Position numbers and translations under genes: made by a program
In this document: positions 30,199 through 36,023 of the stretch, piece by piece
Position numbering within the stretch: the first letter of the stretch is position 1
How the letters are laid out: each line of letters opens with the position of its first letter
Source: a virus
DNA: 36,023 nucleotides
Direction: 5' to 3' (one strand)
IMG/VR virus record: IMGVR_UViG_3300043313_000227
Coordinates: 1 to 36,023 of that record
The notes under the pieces: generated by a model
What the model saw: the letters and a program-made list of their open reading frames with translations, nothing else
The model's database searches: none
Told to the model about the DNA's origin: nothing

Positions 30199-32196
30199 GT
30201 GCCAAAGCTACATCCGATCACCGGCCTCGCGGCGTGCGGGACGGCCGGCGGCCGCGTCTCGTACGGCTCGAGGAGCGGCGAGCAATTCGTTCTGTGCGAC
30301 GGCGGTTGTACGTTCTGGCTGAACGCCGACGAGATCGCGTTCCTGGGACCGCTGAGCGGCTCCTGGGAGGGCACGCCAGCAGGGACGGCGCCGCAGGCCG
30401 TGAACATCCACACGGGCGCCAGGCGACCGCTCGAGGCGGTTCCGGCGGGCGTCCCGCTCCGCGAGGCGTCGTTCCTGGCGGCGACTCCGGCGGGACGATG
30501 GCAAGCGGCGATCGCGGGCGCCGGCGCCTCGTTCGGATCGTGCGGGGAATTCCCAGGCGGAACCGTCGGGCGCGCCATGACGGACGGACGCGGCGCCGCG
30601 GCGCACGACGGCGCGATCGTGCTCGTCGACGTGTATCAGGGCGGCGGGCAGGGGTTCCGGATCTCGCGGCCCGACGGCGTGATCGTCCCGACGTTCAACC
30701 CGCCGGAGGATCGGGAACCCGCGATCGCGGCCGGCTCCGATCCGTATCACCTCGAGCTCGTCGACCAGGGACGCGCGATCTGGCCCGCCGCGGGCGCCTG
30801 GGGCGTTCACGGCATCACGCCGGCGCCGCTATGGATCCCCGGCTCGCTCCGCGCGTGCTACGTCGAGATCGGCGGCGTGGCGTATCTCGTTCATTGGCTC
30901 GAGGGCGTCGGGACCGTCGCCAGGCGCGCCGACTCCGATCAGGGGAAAGTACTCTCGCGCGCCGGCGCGGAATTCCACTACGACGCGATCGCGTGGAACG
31001 GCGGGATCCGGATCGCGTGGGCCAGGTTCGACGGCGAACCTCCCGGCTCGCTCGAAATCGTCGAGTGGGATCTCGTGAGCGGGATCGAAGATCTCACGCC
31101 GCCGGCGCCGATCAAATTCCCGACGTTCCGGTTCTCGCATCCGGTCAGCGTCTATCCGTTCAGGGCGGAGGGGAGCGGACGGCCCGACGTGTTCACCTTG
31201 GGCACGTACTCCGAAAGCCCGACGCCGACGTCGCCGCTCCCGAAGGGGCGGCTCCTCCTCGCGCACGACTCCGCGGCCGACTGGACGATCCCCGCGGGCG
31301 CGCTCCGCTCGTACGACGCCGTCGGATGGGAGCTCTATCGCGTCGAGGGCGAGACGCTCGAGCAATCGGGCGCCAGGTGGATCCGCCAGGCGCGCGCGAA
31401 CCTGGCGCAATGGCCGCGCGACTGTTTCGTGATCCCGATGTTCTACAACCAATTCAACCCGGCGACTGGCGCCTGGCTGTGGACGGATCAGGAGGTGCTC
31501 GACGGCCTCGAGTATCTCGATCAAGTCGTGAACCTCGATCCCCGGATCAAATTTATGGCGCCGTTCTCGTTCGACCGTACGAACGGGATCAAACCGAACC
31601 CGAACCTCCGGCGGGCGTTCGATGATTGCGTCGCGGCGGCCGCGCGCGCCGGCGAGGCGACACTGACGCCGGTTCCGACCGATCCGCCCATCGATCCGCC
31701 CATCGATCCGCCGCACCCTCCGCAACCTCGGAAACTCTCGAAAGGACTGAAAATGGAAATCGACGGCAAGGTCGTACAGCTCCGCGGCGCCGGACTCCGG
31801 CTGATCGCGCCCGACGCGCCCGGGACCGGCATATGGGGAGTACTCGACGGGAAACCGTCTGAGTGGCGAGGCGTGCTCTACGTCACCGACGGCGCGAGCG
31901 CCGCGCGGTACCGGGCGAAGAAGATCCCCGGCGACCGCTACACGTTCACGAACGTCGAGGCGGAGTGTCTCGCCGGCGCGGATCTCGGGCAGTACTCCGC
32001 GGGCCTCGACAAACAGGGGTACCACAAACCGACGGGGAACACGGACGCCGGCGATCTCGAGCAATGGCGCGTCTACGAAGGGAACGAGATCGGAACCATC
32101 CAGGCGCAGATCGAGCAAACCTCCGACGCGAACCACCCGGCCGGCGCGGGGAAAAAGATCGTCGGGTTCCCGCTCACTGTGGAGATCGTCTCGTGA
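30199..32196 (+). CDS. Putative tail-associated sugar-binding/glycosidase-like protein
   Basis: 665 residues from GTG 30199, with AGAAGGGGG at 30187-30194. The N-terminal ~340 residues are beta-rich and resemble a propeller or repeated sheet (GRVSYGSRSGEQFVLCDG start). Residues ~345-490 have a TIM-barrel-like look (AVGWELYRVEGET, FVIPMFYNQFNP, IKFMAPFSFD). A Pro-rich hinge with DPPIDPP repeats at ~500-510 leads to a C-terminal beta domain (MEIDGKVVQLRGAGLRLI). No family recognised with certainty. Pairing with the glycoside-hydrolase-like gene that overlaps its end suggests a receptor-degrading tail component. Confidence 0.5.
   Translation: MPKLHPITGLAACGTAGGRVSYGSRSGEQFVLCDGGCTFWLNADEIAFLGPLSGSWEGTPAGTAPQAVNIHTGARRPLEAVPAGVPLREASFLAATPAGRWQAAIAGAGASFGSCGEFPGGTVGRAMTDGRGAAAHDGAIVLVDVYQGGGQGFRISRPDGVIVPTFNPPEDREPAIAAGSDPYHLELVDQGRAIWPAAGAWGVHGITPAPLWIPGSLRACYVEIGGVAYLVHWLEGVGTVARRADSDQGKVLSRAGAEFHYDAIAWNGGIRIAWARFDGEPPGSLEIVEWDLVSGIEDLTPPAPIKFPTFRFSHPVSVYPFRAEGSGRPDVFTLGTYSESPTPTSPLPKGRLLLAHDSAADWTIPAGALRSYDAVGWELYRVEGETLEQSGARWIRQARANLAQWPRDCFVIPMFYNQFNPATGAWLWTDQEVLDGLEYLDQVVNLDPRIKFMAPFSFDRTNGIKPNPNLRRAFDDCVAAAARAGEATLTPVPTDPPIDPPIDPPHPPQPRKLSKGLKMEIDGKVVQLRGAGLRLIAPDAPGTGIWGVLDGKPSEWRGVLYVTDGASAARYRAKKIPGDRYTFTNVEAECLAGADLGQYSAGLDKQGYHKPTGNTDAGDLEQWRVYEGNEIGTIQAQIEQTSDANHPAGAGKKIVGFPLTVEIVS
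31681..31712 (+). repeat. 12-bp tandem repeat in the Pro-rich hinge
   Basis: GATCCGCCCATC occurs twice in tandem and partly a third time, encoding DPPI repeats that link the two halves of the tail-associated protein. Confidence 0.85.
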
Positions 32197-33575
32197 GGCG
32201 CCTCCGCAAGATCAGCGGCGGCGGAGGAGGCGGCGGCGGCGCCGCGGGTCCGCGCGCCGGAGTCCCGCGGGCGAACGGCGCCGAGATCATCGACGACGTC
32301 GGCGCCTGGCGCCCGCTCGGTCTGACGTTCATGTGGTCGCTACAGGGCGCCCTCAACGAACCGGATCGGTACCGGCAAAATCTCGAATGGGCGGCGGCTC
32401 ACGGGTTCGATTTCAAACGGCCGCTTTACGAGGTCGCATGGAATCCGCCGCTCACGATCAACCCGGGTCCGGCGAAACCGAACCTCCCGACGTTCCCCGA
32501 TCACCTGGGCGCCATCGCGCGCGATCTTGATCTCTCGTGGTCGCTCGGACTCCGGAGCGGGATCACGCTCAGCGGAAAGGGCACCGGCTACGATCTCGAG
32601 CGGCTCGCGCGCGACGTCGGCGACGTGATCGCCGCCGGCCGCGCGGATCGCGTGCTATGCGTCGAGATGCAGAACGAGTACACGAACGGCGGCGATCCCG
32701 TCGAGGTGCTCGAGCGGATGGCGCGGGCGATCCGTCCGAAGATCCCGAACATGCTCGGCCTCTCGTACTACTCGCCGCCGCCGCGCGAGACGAACGAGGA
32801 GCGCGATCGGGATCTCCGCGAGTGGATCGAGAAAACCCGCGGCGTCGGCGGGATCCTGTTCATCGTTCACACCGAACGCGCCGGCGATGCTGATCACGGA
32901 TGCCGCGATGCGCGCCAGGATTGGGATCTCAAGAACGGCCGCCCGCTCATCGGCGTCGATTGGGAGGGCCCGGGCCCTGGCTCGAGCGGCGCCGTTCAGA
33001 ACCGGCCGATCATCCTGGCGATGAAACGCGCGATCGGGATCATGTGCCGCGGGCCGATCTTCGTGCTCCACACGGGAACGGGCGTCTACGGCGACGGTCA
33101 TCCATCGGGCTCCGGCGCGCCGCGGCCGCCGAACTTTTGGGAGATCGAGAACATCGAGGCGATCGTGTCGGCGATCCGCGGCGTCGTCGCGCTCGTTCCG
33201 GCGGGCGTCGAGAATTGGCAGCAAGCCAATACGCAATGGCAGGCGCCGAACCCGGTCGCGCCGTTCCAACCGCATCACCATTGGGAGGGCGACGGCGCCG
33301 TCGATGACAGGGGGAACCGGAACGACGGCGTCAACAAAGCGTACGCGGCGCTCGCGCCCGACGGCCGCGTCGTTCAGATGCCGCTCGGCGTCCGCGAGTC
33401 CGTCCGGCTCACGGCGTCGTACCCGCTCCGCGACGTCACCGTCTACGATCCGATCACGCTCGCGCCGGTACCGGGTTTCGAGGGCCTGGCGTTCCCGGCG
33501 GGCGGCGTGCTCGAGCTCCCGGGCGGCCCGTGGTCGGATCCGACCGTTTCGTATATCATCCACGGCGCCCGCTAG
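32193..33575 (+). CDS. Putative TIM-barrel glycoside hydrolase
   Basis: 460 residues from GTG 32193 (GTGA overlap). A Gly-rich N-terminus (residues ~8-18) likely links it to a partner. The barrel shows LTFMWSLQGALNEPDRY, VLCVEMQNEYTNGG (~150-163, with NE as in clan GH-A acid/base sites), LGLSYYSP and GVDWEGPGPG (~257-266). A second acidic residue at the barrel end could be the nucleophile. The C-terminal ~130 residues are beta-rich. It may hydrolyse capsule or cell-wall polysaccharide during adsorption. Substrate unknown; not a match to a classical endosialidase or pectate lyase tailspike. Confidence 0.58.
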   Translation: MRRLRKISGGGGGGGGAAGPRAGVPRANGAEIIDDVGAWRPLGLTFMWSLQGALNEPDRYRQNLEWAAAHGFDFKRPLYEVAWNPPLTINPGPAKPNLPTFPDHLGAIARDLDLSWSLGLRSGITLSGKGTGYDLERLARDVGDVIAAGRADRVLCVEMQNEYTNGGDPVEVLERMARAIRPKIPNMLGLSYYSPPPRETNEERDRDLREWIEKTRGVGGILFIVHTERAGDADHGCRDARQDWDLKNGRPLIGVDWEGPGPGSSGAVQNRPIILAMKRAIGIMCRGPIFVLHTGTGVYGDGHPSGSGAPRPPNFWEIENIEAIVSAIRGVVALVPAGVENWQQANTQWQAPNPVAPFQPHHHWEGDGAVDDRGNRNDGVNKAYAALAPDGRVVQMPLGVRESVRLTASYPLRDVTVYDPITLAPVPGFEGLAFPAGGVLELPGGPWSDPTVSYIIHGAR

Positions 33576-33742
33576 ACCGCGCCAGGGCGCCCAGGACGCG
33601 ACAGGCGTTCCCGGGCGCCCGTTTCCCGCCGCCGACGCCGGCGCGCCCGTCCTGGGGCGCCTGGCGCCTGGCGTTCCGCCCTCCGGCCGCGCTCGCGATC
33701 CCGCCCTCCTGGCGTGTAGAATGCGCCAGGAGGTAGAGACTC
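33576..33742. other. GC-rich intergenic region dense in CCAGG/CCTGG
   Basis: 167 bp with seven CCWGG words (three CCAGG, four CCTGG). CCCAGGACG (33590-33598) pairs with CGTCCTGGG (33648-33656) across a 49-nt loop, possibly a late-operon stem. No gene seen. Confidence 0.6.
33706..33732 (+). promoter_or_regulatory. Hairpin masking a ribosome binding site, with -10-like loop
   Basis: CTCCTGGCG (33706-33714) and CGCCAGGAG (33724-33732) form a perfect 9-bp stem with loop TGTAGAATG. The right arm includes most of AGGAGG (33728-33733), the Shine-Dalgarno for ATG 33743. If transcribed upstream, the stem would block translation. TAGAAT (33717-33722) in the loop could be a promoter -10, in which case the promoter transcript would lack the left arm. 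Confidence 0.6.
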
Positions 33743-34216
33743 ATGAAATTCGACTTTCACAAATTCCTCGCCGTCGTCGCTCAGGTGGGCCCGATCATCC
33801 TGGCCGCGACACCTGGCGGCGAGAAGATCCCGACGGATCTGATCCCGAAGATCGTCGGCGCCATCGGCGAGGCCCAGGCGATCAAGGGCGCGAGCGGGGC
33901 GGAGAAAAAGGCGCACGTGATGAACGTGCTCCGGACGGGCGTCGAGGTCGCGAACGCAACCGGGAAGGTCAAGCTCGACGCGGATGAGATCCAGTCTGTC
34001 GCGAGCACCGGGATCGACAACGTCGTCGCGACCGTGAAGATCGTCCAGGGCGCGAAGGTCGCCGTCGATCCGGCTGTCGCGCACGCCGCCGGCGTCGGCG
34101 TCGAGCACGGCGGGATCGCGGGATCGGTCCCGGGCGTCGATGCGACGACGAAGGCCAGCGATCTCGGCGACGGACACGCGACACACGGACACGGGTCCGG
34201 CGACAACCTCAAGTGA
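33743..34216 (+). CDS. Hypothetical protein (157 aa) with His/Gly-rich tail
   Basis: 157 residues, MKFDFHKFLAVVAQVGPI... followed by Ala/Val helices (EKKAHVMNVLRTGVEVANAT and VVATVKIVQGAKVAVD) and a C-terminal tail rich in Gly, His and Asp (GDGHATHGHGSGD). No membrane span long enough to be sure, and no known family. It has a strong AGGAGG site that can be masked by a hairpin, so its expression may be regulated. Position after the tail-associated proteins suggests a late or lysis-related accessory protein. Confidence 0.6.
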   Translation: MKFDFHKFLAVVAQVGPIILAATPGGEKIPTDLIPKIVGAIGEAQAIKGASGAEKKAHVMNVLRTGVEVANATGKVKLDADEIQSVASTGIDNVVATVKIVQGAKVAVDPAVAHAAGVGVEHGGIAGSVPGVDATTKASDLGDGHATHGHGSGDNLK

Positions 34217-34351
34217 CCGGCGGCGCCGGCGGCGCTCCTCGAGCACGCCGGCGCCCGCTCCCGCCCGCCCTCCGTTCGCGAGGGCTCTAGCGCGCGCGAT
34301 CTATATAGGCGTTTCAAAAAGCAGCATGAACATTGGGGTTTCCGCGTCCGC
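34217..34351. other. Intergenic region between late and immunity-like modules
   Basis: Contains the strong GC stem at 34222-34255 and an A/T-rich patch with palindrome CTATATAG (34301-34308) and CAAAAAG near 34315-34321. No gene seen. It separates the late genes from the duplicated-promoter region. Confidence 0.6.
34222..34255 (+). terminator. GC stem-loop at the end of the late operon
   Basis: GGCGCCGGCG (34222-34231) pairs perfectly with CGCCGGCGCC (34246-34255) around a 14-nt loop, 5 nt after the stop of the preceding gene. No T tract follows, so termination may be factor-assisted. Confidence 0.55.
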
Positions 34352-34387
34352 TTGACACGCGTTCGCGGATTTGCTAATCTCTGTTCA
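34349..34387 (+). promoter_or_regulatory. Promoter copy 1, predicted leaderless
   Basis: TTGACA at 34352-34357, 17-bp spacer, TAATCT at 34375-34380, then ATG at 34387, 7 nt after the -10. A start site 7 nt after the -10 would be the A of ATG, so the mRNA would have no leader and no Shine-Dalgarno; none is seen. The 19 bases CGCTTGACACGCGTTCGCG (34349-34367) recur exactly at 35517-35535. Confidence 0.75.
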
Positions 34388-34629
34388 TGCACAAGAACAC
34401 ACGCGCCGCCGCCGCCGCCAAAGCCTACAAACCCGCGTTCGTGGATCACTACCAGTCCGCGACGTACTGCCACGTGATGACACGCGTAGAGGCCGACGGG
34501 TCGCTCGTCGCGATCTTCGCCGACGGTCACGAGGCGCCCTCGGTTTACCCGAACGTCGGCGCGATGCTCCAGGCCGGCGCGAACGACTACCGCGAGCGAA
34601 TGGTTCCGGTTCAGGAAGGGGGCCGCTAA
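34387..34629 (+). CDS. Hypothetical protein (80 aa), leaderless start
   Basis: 80 residues beginning MHKNTRAAAAAKAYKP. The N-terminus is basic and Ala-rich, then a beta-rich centre (SATYCHVMTRVEADGSLVAI) and NVGAMLQAGANDYRERM. ATG 34387 lies directly at the predicted start of transcription from promoter copy 1. The next gene overlaps by TAATG. No family recognised. The promoter placement strongly supports this start. Confidence 0.65.
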   Translation: MHKNTRAAAAAKAYKPAFVDHYQSATYCHVMTRVEADGSLVAIFADGHEAPSVYPNVGAMLQAGANDYRERMVPVQEGGR

Positions 34630-35090
34630 TGTCCGCGTACATCGTGAACGACGACACGATCGACATGCTCGCGAGCGCCGCGTCGCTCTACAACGTGACG
34701 ATCAACCTCGACGCCGACGGCGCCCGCGTCCTCAACGGGCGCACGGCGACGGCGAAGATCGCGGCAATGCTCCACGCGGAAAACGTGAAGTCGGTCAATC
34801 ACAAGTACGGCGACACGACGCCGGCGAACGGCTACGAATTCACTCGCGTCGTAGCGGAGGCGTTCACCGCCGTCGAGGTGCTCCGCGCCGCGTCCGGCCT
34901 CCGGTATCAGTCGTGCGAACATCCGGATTACTGGACGTCCGACGCCGCGGAGATCCTGAACGTCATCGAGCGCGCGGCGATCCGGAAACTCCCCGGGTTC
35001 GATGACGCGCCGCGGGAGTGGACTCGCGAGCAGGGCGAGAAGAACCTGGCCGCGCTCCGCGCCGCCTACGCGAACGGCGGCGGCCGATAG
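34629..35090 (+). CDS. Hypothetical phage protein (153 aa)
   Basis: 153 residues: SAYIVNDDTIDMLASAASLY then NHKYGDTTPANGYEF and YQSCEHPDYWTSDAAEILN (~98-116). The opening and the sequence SCEHPDYWTSDAA resemble a conserved phage family of unknown function. Cytoplasmic, no membrane span. ATG overlaps the previous stop (TAATG), so it is coupled to the leaderless gene. Confidence 0.65.
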   Translation: MSAYIVNDDTIDMLASAASLYNVTINLDADGARVLNGRTATAKIAAMLHAENVKSVNHKYGDTTPANGYEFTRVVAEAFTAVEVLRAASGLRYQSCEHPDYWTSDAAEILNVIERAAIRKLPGFDDAPREWTREQGEKNLAALRAAYANGGGR

Positions 35091-35545
35091 TGGCCGCCCG
35101 CCGGACGATCCGCGCCGCGCAACTGGCGCAGCAACGCCAGGACACGCCCGCGGATGTCCTGGCGCGCCAGATCCGCCAGGTCGCGAGCACGTACGCGATC
35201 GAGGATCGGCGCGAGGCGTTCCCGATCCTCGACGAGACAACCGCCGACGCCGCGATCGCCTATCAGGAGCACGCGCTCGCGTTCCATGTCCGGATGATCC
35301 CGCTCCGCCCGAACTGGCGCCGCTCCTATGCCGACGTCGAGCTCCTCGTACGATCGTACGTCGCGTTCAAACCGTCGGACGGGAAGGCGCTCGAGCTCCT
35401 GGCCGCCGTGGTCGAGCGGATTGTCGAGACGGGCGACGACGTGTGGCACGCGACCGCGCAGATCTCCGGGCGTCCGTGTCCGTGTGCGGGATGCTCGCCG
35501 GCCCGCGGATCCGGGTCGCTTGACACGCGTTCGCGAATCCGCTAA
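35090..35545 (+). CDS. Hypothetical protein (151 aa) running into promoter copy 2
   Basis: 151 residues from GTG 35090 (TAGTG overlap). Helical throughout with AFHVRMIPLRPNWRRSY and VELLVRSYVAFKPS, then a CPCAGC cluster near residue 128-133 that may bind metal. The last ~9 residues (SLDTRSRIR) are encoded by promoter copy 2, so coding and promoter functions overlap. No family recognised. Confidence 0.55.
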   Translation: MAARRTIRAAQLAQQRQDTPADVLARQIRQVASTYAIEDRREAFPILDETTADAAIAYQEHALAFHVRMIPLRPNWRRSYADVELLVRSYVAFKPSDGKALELLAAVVERIVETGDDVWHATAQISGRPCPCAGCSPARGSGSLDTRSRIR

Positions 35546-35556
35546 TATCTCTCTCA
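35517..35556 (+). promoter_or_regulatory. Promoter copy 2, predicted leaderless
   Basis: TTGACA at 35520-35525, 17-bp spacer, TAATAT at 35543-35548, ATG at 35556, 8 nt after the -10. Shares 19 identical bases with promoter copy 1 plus GCTAAT at the -10. The shared spacer contains CGCGTTCGCG, a small inverted repeat that could be an operator for a shared regulator. Confidence 0.75.
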
Positions 35557-35819
35557 TGACGACGCGCGACGAACTCAAGGCGGAATACGACGCGGCCGAC
35601 GCCGCCGTCGCGATCGCGGCTCGCAATCACCGGAACGCCGCCGCCCGCCGTCGCAAGGATCCCGCCGCGTTCCTGGCCGCCGACGTCGCGCTCGAGGCCG
35701 CCGGCGCCCGCCTGGCGACCGCGGAGGGCGCGCTCGTCGCCGCCATCGAGCGCGAGGACGCCGCCGCCGCCGCCGCGCTCGAGGCGCCCGATTTCGTAAA
35801 CCTCGCGTTCAACTTCTAA
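35556..35819 (+). CDS. Small helical protein (87 aa), leaderless start
   Basis: 87 residues, TTRDELKAEYDAADAAVAIA followed by Ala/Glu/Arg helices to about residue 72 and a short EAPDFVNLAFNF tail. Very Ala-rich, likely a coiled coil. ATG lies at the predicted transcription start of promoter copy 2 and there is no Shine-Dalgarno. The conserved-looking hydrophobic tail might contact a partner. Function unknown. It is directly upstream of the Cro-like gene and probably co-transcribed with it. Confidence 0.65.
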   Translation: MTTRDELKAEYDAADAAVAIAARNHRNAAARRRKDPAAFLAADVALEAAGARLATAEGALVAAIEREDAAAAAALEAPDFVNLAFNF

Positions 35820-35837
35820 AACTGGAAAGGATCCGCA

Positions 35838-36023
35838 ATGAAGGAAATCGATCCGCTCGACGCGCTCCGTCGGTTCGTCGCGAAACACAAAACGCAGCGC
35901 GCCGCCGCCGACGCGCTCGGCGTCTCGCGGCCGTACCTGTCCGACATCCTCAACGGGCGCCGCGATTTCTCCGATCCCGTGCTCGAGCGCCTGGGCCTCC
36001 GCCGCGTCGTCGTCGCCGCGTAA
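35838..36023 (+). CDS. Small Cro/CI-like helix-turn-helix regulator
   Basis: 61 residues ending at the last base of the window. TQRAAADALGVSRPYLSDIL (~18-37) is a clear HTH with NGRRDFSDPVLERLGL after it, as in Cro/CI-type proteins. It has no dimerisation domain beyond the HTH bundle, like Cro. GGAAAGGATCC precedes ATG. A likely target is the repeated promoter sequence upstream, inferred from proximity only. Confidence 0.8.
   Translation: MKEIDPLDALRRFVAKHKTQRAAADALGVSRPYLSDILNGRRDFSDPVLERLGLRRVVVAA

Overview
The window is a tailed-bacteriophage genome segment (or prophage) from a high-GC host, roughly two-thirds G+C by eye. Every supportable gene, about fifty, lies on the + strand. The genes are tightly packed and many stop/start pairs overlap as GTGA or ATGA. 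The head and packaging module is lambda-like: Nu1-type small terminase, GpA-type large terminase, gpW-like joining protein, lambda-type portal, a fused prohead protease/major capsid protein and a DUF2190 decoration protein. A tail-tube protein, tail-assembly chaperones and a 1015-residue tape measure protein point to a long flexible tail (siphovirus morphology). The host cannot be named from the sequence. No integrase, DNA polymerase, helicase, primase or CRISPR array is visible, and I recognised no tRNA gene.

Layout. (1) 1-7.6 kb, early/accessory: replisome-organizer-like protein, RusA resolvase, metallopeptidase-fold protein, SAM methyltransferase, dCMP-deaminase-like protein, ASCH-domain protein and many small unknowns, several with Cys pairs. 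(2) 7.6-10.65 kb, packaging: small and large terminase, then a 237-bp gap containing a perfect chromosomal-type parS palindrome, then gpW. (3) 10.67-14.37 kb, an inserted sugar cassette: two GT-A-like transferases, a GT2 transferase, and a 552-residue fusion of GT2, methyltransferase and PIG-L/LmbE-type deacetylase. (4) 14.36-20.15 kb, portal, HTH protein, protease-capsid fusion, terminator-like hairpin, decoration protein and connector/tail-completion proteins. (5) 20.18-28.78 kb, tail: tube, chaperones with a probable -1 frameshift, tape measure, and a 1341-residue Ig/hub/fibre protein. (6) 28.8-30.2 kb, lysis: membrane-anchored small protein, two small unknowns, lytic transglycosylase. (7) 30.2-34.2 kb, two sugar-binding or glycosidase-like proteins and one unknown gene behind a ribosome-binding-site-masking hairpin. 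(8) 34.2-36.0 kb, a strong GC stem, then two near-identical promoters whose predicted start sites fall on or beside ATG codons (leaderless mRNAs), small unknowns and a Cro-like repressor ending at the last base.

Most unusual points: the parS site in a phage with no ParB in view; the sugar cassette with its triple fusion between gpW and portal, which could be a virion-glycosylation system; the duplicated leaderless promoters; a metallopeptidase homologue whose HExxH Glu is Ala; and a tail-chaperone frameshift without a recognisable slippery heptamer.
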